Shown: positions 6,511 through 8,404 of the stretch, one piece after another
Layout of the letters: every line of letters starts with the position of its first letter
Numbering within the stretch: position 1 is the first letter of the stretch
Assembly (NCBI GenBank): GCA_902796535.1
Contig: CADBPL010000037.1
Coordinates: forward strand, 1 to 8,404
Source of the DNA: Oscillospiraceae bacterium
GTDB lineage: Bacteria > Bacillota > Clostridia > Oscillospirales > Acutalibacteraceae
DNA length: 8,404 nt
Direction of reading: 5' to 3'
Program-made: the position numbers and the translations under genes
Notes under the pieces: generated by a model
What the model was told of the DNA's origin: nothing
What the model saw: only the letters and a program-made list of their open reading frames with translations
Databases searched by the model: none

Positions 6511-7599
6511 TTGAACATTCAACGTTATATGACGCGGGGCGTCGTGCGGGTCGTGAGAGATTCGCTGCGCGCAACGGCGGCCAATGAAACAGAAAAAGCC
6601 TTTATGACGTCTTTTGCCAAAGCTTCCCGCGCCGCCTCCCAAAAGCGCCGCGCCGCGGAAAAAACCGGCGAGCACATTCCGCCGTTCCTGATCGCAAGCA
6701 TTACCAGCGCCTGCAATCTGCACTGCGCGGGCTGCTATTCCCGCAGCAACAACGCCTGCTGCGACCAAAAACCGATCGATCAGCTGACAGCGGCGGAATG
6801 GGATCGCATCTTCTGCGAAGCGGAGGAGCTGGGGATCAGCTTTATTCTGCTGGCAGGCGGCGAACCGCTGATGCGCTATGACGTGCTGCAAAAGGCGGCC
6901 GGGCACGGCAATATCCTGTTCCCGATCTTTACAAACGGTACTTTTTTGCATGAAAAGTACCTGTCCTTTCTGGACGCCAACTGCAATTTGCTGCCCATCA
7001 TCAGCATTGAGGGCGATGAGGCCGTGACCGACGCCCGCCGCGGCGACGGTGTTTATCAACAGGTAACGAACGCCATGCAGAGCATTCGCGACCGCGGGAT
7101 GATCTTCGGCGCCTCCGTGACCGTGACAACGGAAAATATTGACGAGGTCTATTCCGACGCATTTCTGGATTCGCTTTCGGCGCTCGGCTGCAAAGCGGTG
7201 ATCTATGTGGAATATGTTCCCGTCACCGAGGAAAGTCGGCATCTGGCGCCGACGGAAACGGAGCAAAAAAGAATGCGCAAAGCCGTTCGCAGGCTGCGGC
7301 GCGTCAGAAGGAATATGGTGTTTATCGCTTTTCCGGGCGATGAGAAAAGCTCCGGCGGCTGTGTTGCCGCAGGCAGAGGCTTCTTCCACATCAATTCCCA
7401 CGGCGGCGCGGAGCCCTGCCCGTTTTCGCCCTATTCGGACGTCAACGTGCGCGAATTGGGCGTGCGCGGGGCGCTGAAATCCCCGCTGTTCATGGCCCTG
7501 CGCGAGGGCGGCGTGCTGGACAACGACCATGTTGGCGGCTGCGTGCTGTACGAGCAGCGGGACAAGGTTGAAAAGCTGTTGAAAGGAGAAGACGATTGA
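6511..7599 (+). CDS. Radical SAM enzyme with SPASM-like C-terminal cysteines
   Basis: This 362-residue enzyme is predicted to bind a 4Fe-4S cluster through Cys68, Cys72 and Cys75 (CNLHCAGCYS, the canonical CxxxCxxC) and to cleave S-adenosylmethionine into a 5'-deoxyadenosyl radical. The LLAGGEPLMR segment is the GGEP motif that binds the SAM amino group. FTNGTF and PIISIEGDEAVTDARRG follow as further barrel strands of the MoaA/PqqE/NirJ-type fold. Three late cysteines, Cys284 (GGCVAAG), Cys303 (EPCPF) and Cys344 (GGCVLYE), resemble a reduced SPASM/twitch auxiliary-cluster region. About 55 residues of basic, alanine-rich helix precede the barrel. The TTG start is favoured by its ribosome binding site. 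It lies 21 bases after the nitroreductase, and its TGA overlaps the TTG of the ZIP gene. No obvious peptide substrate gene is nearby, so peptide maturation cannot be claimed. Family assignment is firm; the reaction is unknown. Confidence 0.9.
   Translation: MNIQRYMTRGVVRVVRDSLRATAANETEKAFMTSFAKASRAASQKRRAAEKTGEHIPPFLIASITSACNLHCAGCYSRSNNACCDQKPIDQLTAAEWDRIFCEAEELGISFILLAGGEPLMRYDVLQKAAGHGNILFPIFTNGTFLHEKYLSFLDANCNLLPIISIEGDEAVTDARRGDGVYQQVTNAMQSIRDRGMIFGASVTVTTENIDEVYSDAFLDSLSALGCKAVIYVEYVPVTEESRHLAPTETEQKRMRKAVRRLRRVRRNMVFIAFPGDEKSSGGCVAAGRGFFHINSHGGAEPCPFSPYSDVNVRELGVRGALKSPLFMALREGGVLDNDHVGGCVLYEQRDKVEKLLKGEDD
7583..7588 (+). promoter_or_regulatory. Ribosome binding site for the TTG start of the ZIP transporter
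   Basis: AAGGAG lies inside the last codons of the radical SAM gene, 7 bases before TTG 7596. The ATTGA overlap (TTG 7596-7598, TGA 7597-7599) is a typical translational-coupling junction. The next in-frame ATG (7614) lacks a site of its own and would remove the first residues of the first membrane helix. Confidence 0.75.
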
Positions 7600-8375
7600 A
7601 CGCACAGGTTTGGATGGGCATACTGCTGCCCTTCCTGGGAACCAGCCTCGGCGCGGCGATGGTGTTCGTGCTGAAGGACAGCATATCGGATGGCCTGCAG
7701 CGCACGCTCACCGGCTTTGCCGCGGGCGTGATGGTGGCGGCCTCCTTCTGGAGCCTGCTGCAGCCCGCGCTGGAGGGCGCGGCGCACATGGGCAAGCTGT
7801 CCTTCATTCCCGCCGCCGCGGGGTTCCTGGTGGGCATAGGCTTTCTGCTGCTGCTGGACAATGTGACGCCCCACATGCACATGGACGAGCAGTCCGAGGG
7901 CCCCAGGAGCAGCCTGAAGCGCACGACGAAGCTGATCCTGGCGGTGACGCTGCACAACATCCCCGAGGGCATGGCCGTGGGCGTGGTCTACGCCGGCTGG
8001 GTCGCGGGCGAGACGGGCGTGAGCCGGGCGGCGGCCTTCGCGCTGGCGCTGGGCATCGCGCTGCAGAACTTCCCGGAGGGCGCGATCGTGTCCATGCCGC
8101 TGCGCGCCGAGGGCATGGCGAAGGGCAGGACCTTCTGGTACGGCGTGCTGTCCGGCATCGTGGAGCCCATCGCGGCGCTCATCACCATCGCGGCGGCCAG
8201 CGCGGTGGTGTCGATACTGCCCTATCTGCTGGCCTTCGCCGCGGGCGCGATGTTCTACGTGGTTGTGGAAGAGCTGATACCGGAGATGTCCGAGGGAAAG
8301 CATTCCAACGTGGGCACGGTGGCCTTCGCGCTGGGCTTTGTGCTGATGATGGTGCTGGACGTGGCGCTGGGATAG
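7596..8375 (+). CDS. ZIP-family divalent metal transporter (GufA/ZupT-like)
   Basis: This 259-residue polytopic membrane protein is predicted to have about eight helices and to move Zn, Fe, Mn or similar divalent ions into the cytoplasm. Helix IV carries HNIPEG (120-125) and helix V QNFPEG (157-162). These correspond to the metal-site residues His/Asn/Glu and Gln/Glu known from the Bordetella ZIP structure, and helix VI has SGIVEP with Glu190. A short metal-binding-type loop HMHMDE (93-98) lies between helices III and IV. The Gln-Asn of helix V, rather than His, points to the GufA subgroup. Length is normal for the family. It is the last gene of the operon. Codon use differs sharply from the upstream genes: almost only CTG for Leu, mostly CCC for Pro, five ATA codons, and GC around 70 percent by eye against high 50s upstream. 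This suggests a different origin. The last 29 bases of the window show nothing identifiable. Confidence 0.92.
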   Translation: MNAQVWMGILLPFLGTSLGAAMVFVLKDSISDGLQRTLTGFAAGVMVAASFWSLLQPALEGAAHMGKLSFIPAAAGFLVGIGFLLLLDNVTPHMHMDEQSEGPRSSLKRTTKLILAVTLHNIPEGMAVGVVYAGWVAGETGVSRAAAFALALGIALQNFPEGAIVSMPLRAEGMAKGRTFWYGVLSGIVEPIAALITIAAASAVVSILPYLLAFAAGAMFYVVVEELIPEMSEGKHSNVGTVAFALGFVLMMVLDVALG

Positions 8376-8404
8376 GGAAGGACGACGCCCGGCGGCCGTG
8401 CGGA

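Noticed and set aside
5962..7605. Long minus-strand open frame (547 codons) antisense to the nitroreductase and radical SAM genes
   Set aside because: It is opposite clear enzyme genes, is rich in His, Arg and Gln as expected of a shadow frame, and has no motif of its own.
7431..8303. Minus-strand open frame (290 codons) opposite the ZIP gene
   Set aside because: The translation is a low-complexity His/Arg/Gln-rich product of GC-biased third positions. The plus strand encodes an unmistakable ZIP transporter.

Overview
The window looks like the chromosome of a low-to-mid GC, probably anaerobic, gut-type Clostridia (Oscillospiraceae-like Bacillota). This is inferred from strong purine-rich ribosome binding sites, TTG starts, an alpha-mannosidase tail, an SPASM-type radical SAM enzyme, a TM1586-like nitroreductase, and GC content that I estimate by eye in the high 50s percent. 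No rRNA, tRNA, CRISPR array, transposase or phage gene is visible.

Left part (1-2443): the window opens inside a plus-strand GH38-type alpha-mannosidase gene, of which only the C-terminal half is present. It converges on a minus-strand, membrane-anchored endonuclease/exonuclease/phosphatase (EEP) family protein. A 15-bp hairpin with a long T-tract on the minus strand separates the two.

Middle part (2444-5552): a 235-base divergent promoter region drives the EEP gene leftward and a two-gene unit rightward. That unit encodes an exported, ComEC-tail-like metallo-beta-lactamase-fold hydrolase and a type-B carboxylesterase lipoprotein that also carries a C-terminal membrane segment. It ends at a clear rho-independent terminator (5519-5552). 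All three proteins of this block are predicted to act at or outside the membrane.

Right part (5553-8404): a new promoter drives a tight three-gene operon of a nitroreductase-family flavoprotein, a radical SAM/SPASM-like enzyme and a ZIP (GufA-like) metal transporter. The last two genes start with TTG behind good ribosome binding sites, and the last pair overlaps by four bases. The transporter gene is much more GC-rich, with different codon habits, which suggests separate ancestry. The role of the operon is unknown; a redox or maturation pathway linked to import of a divalent metal is a reasonable inference.

The most unusual signal is in the operon leader. A strong Shine-Dalgarno sequence (5603-5610) is followed directly by a 57-base element closed by a perfect 9-bp inverted repeat (5611-5619 with 5659-5667), with a second perfect hairpin inside. 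The ATG at 5668 begins on the next base. Folding would bring a distant ribosome binding site next to the start codon, so this may be a structure-dependent translation switch.
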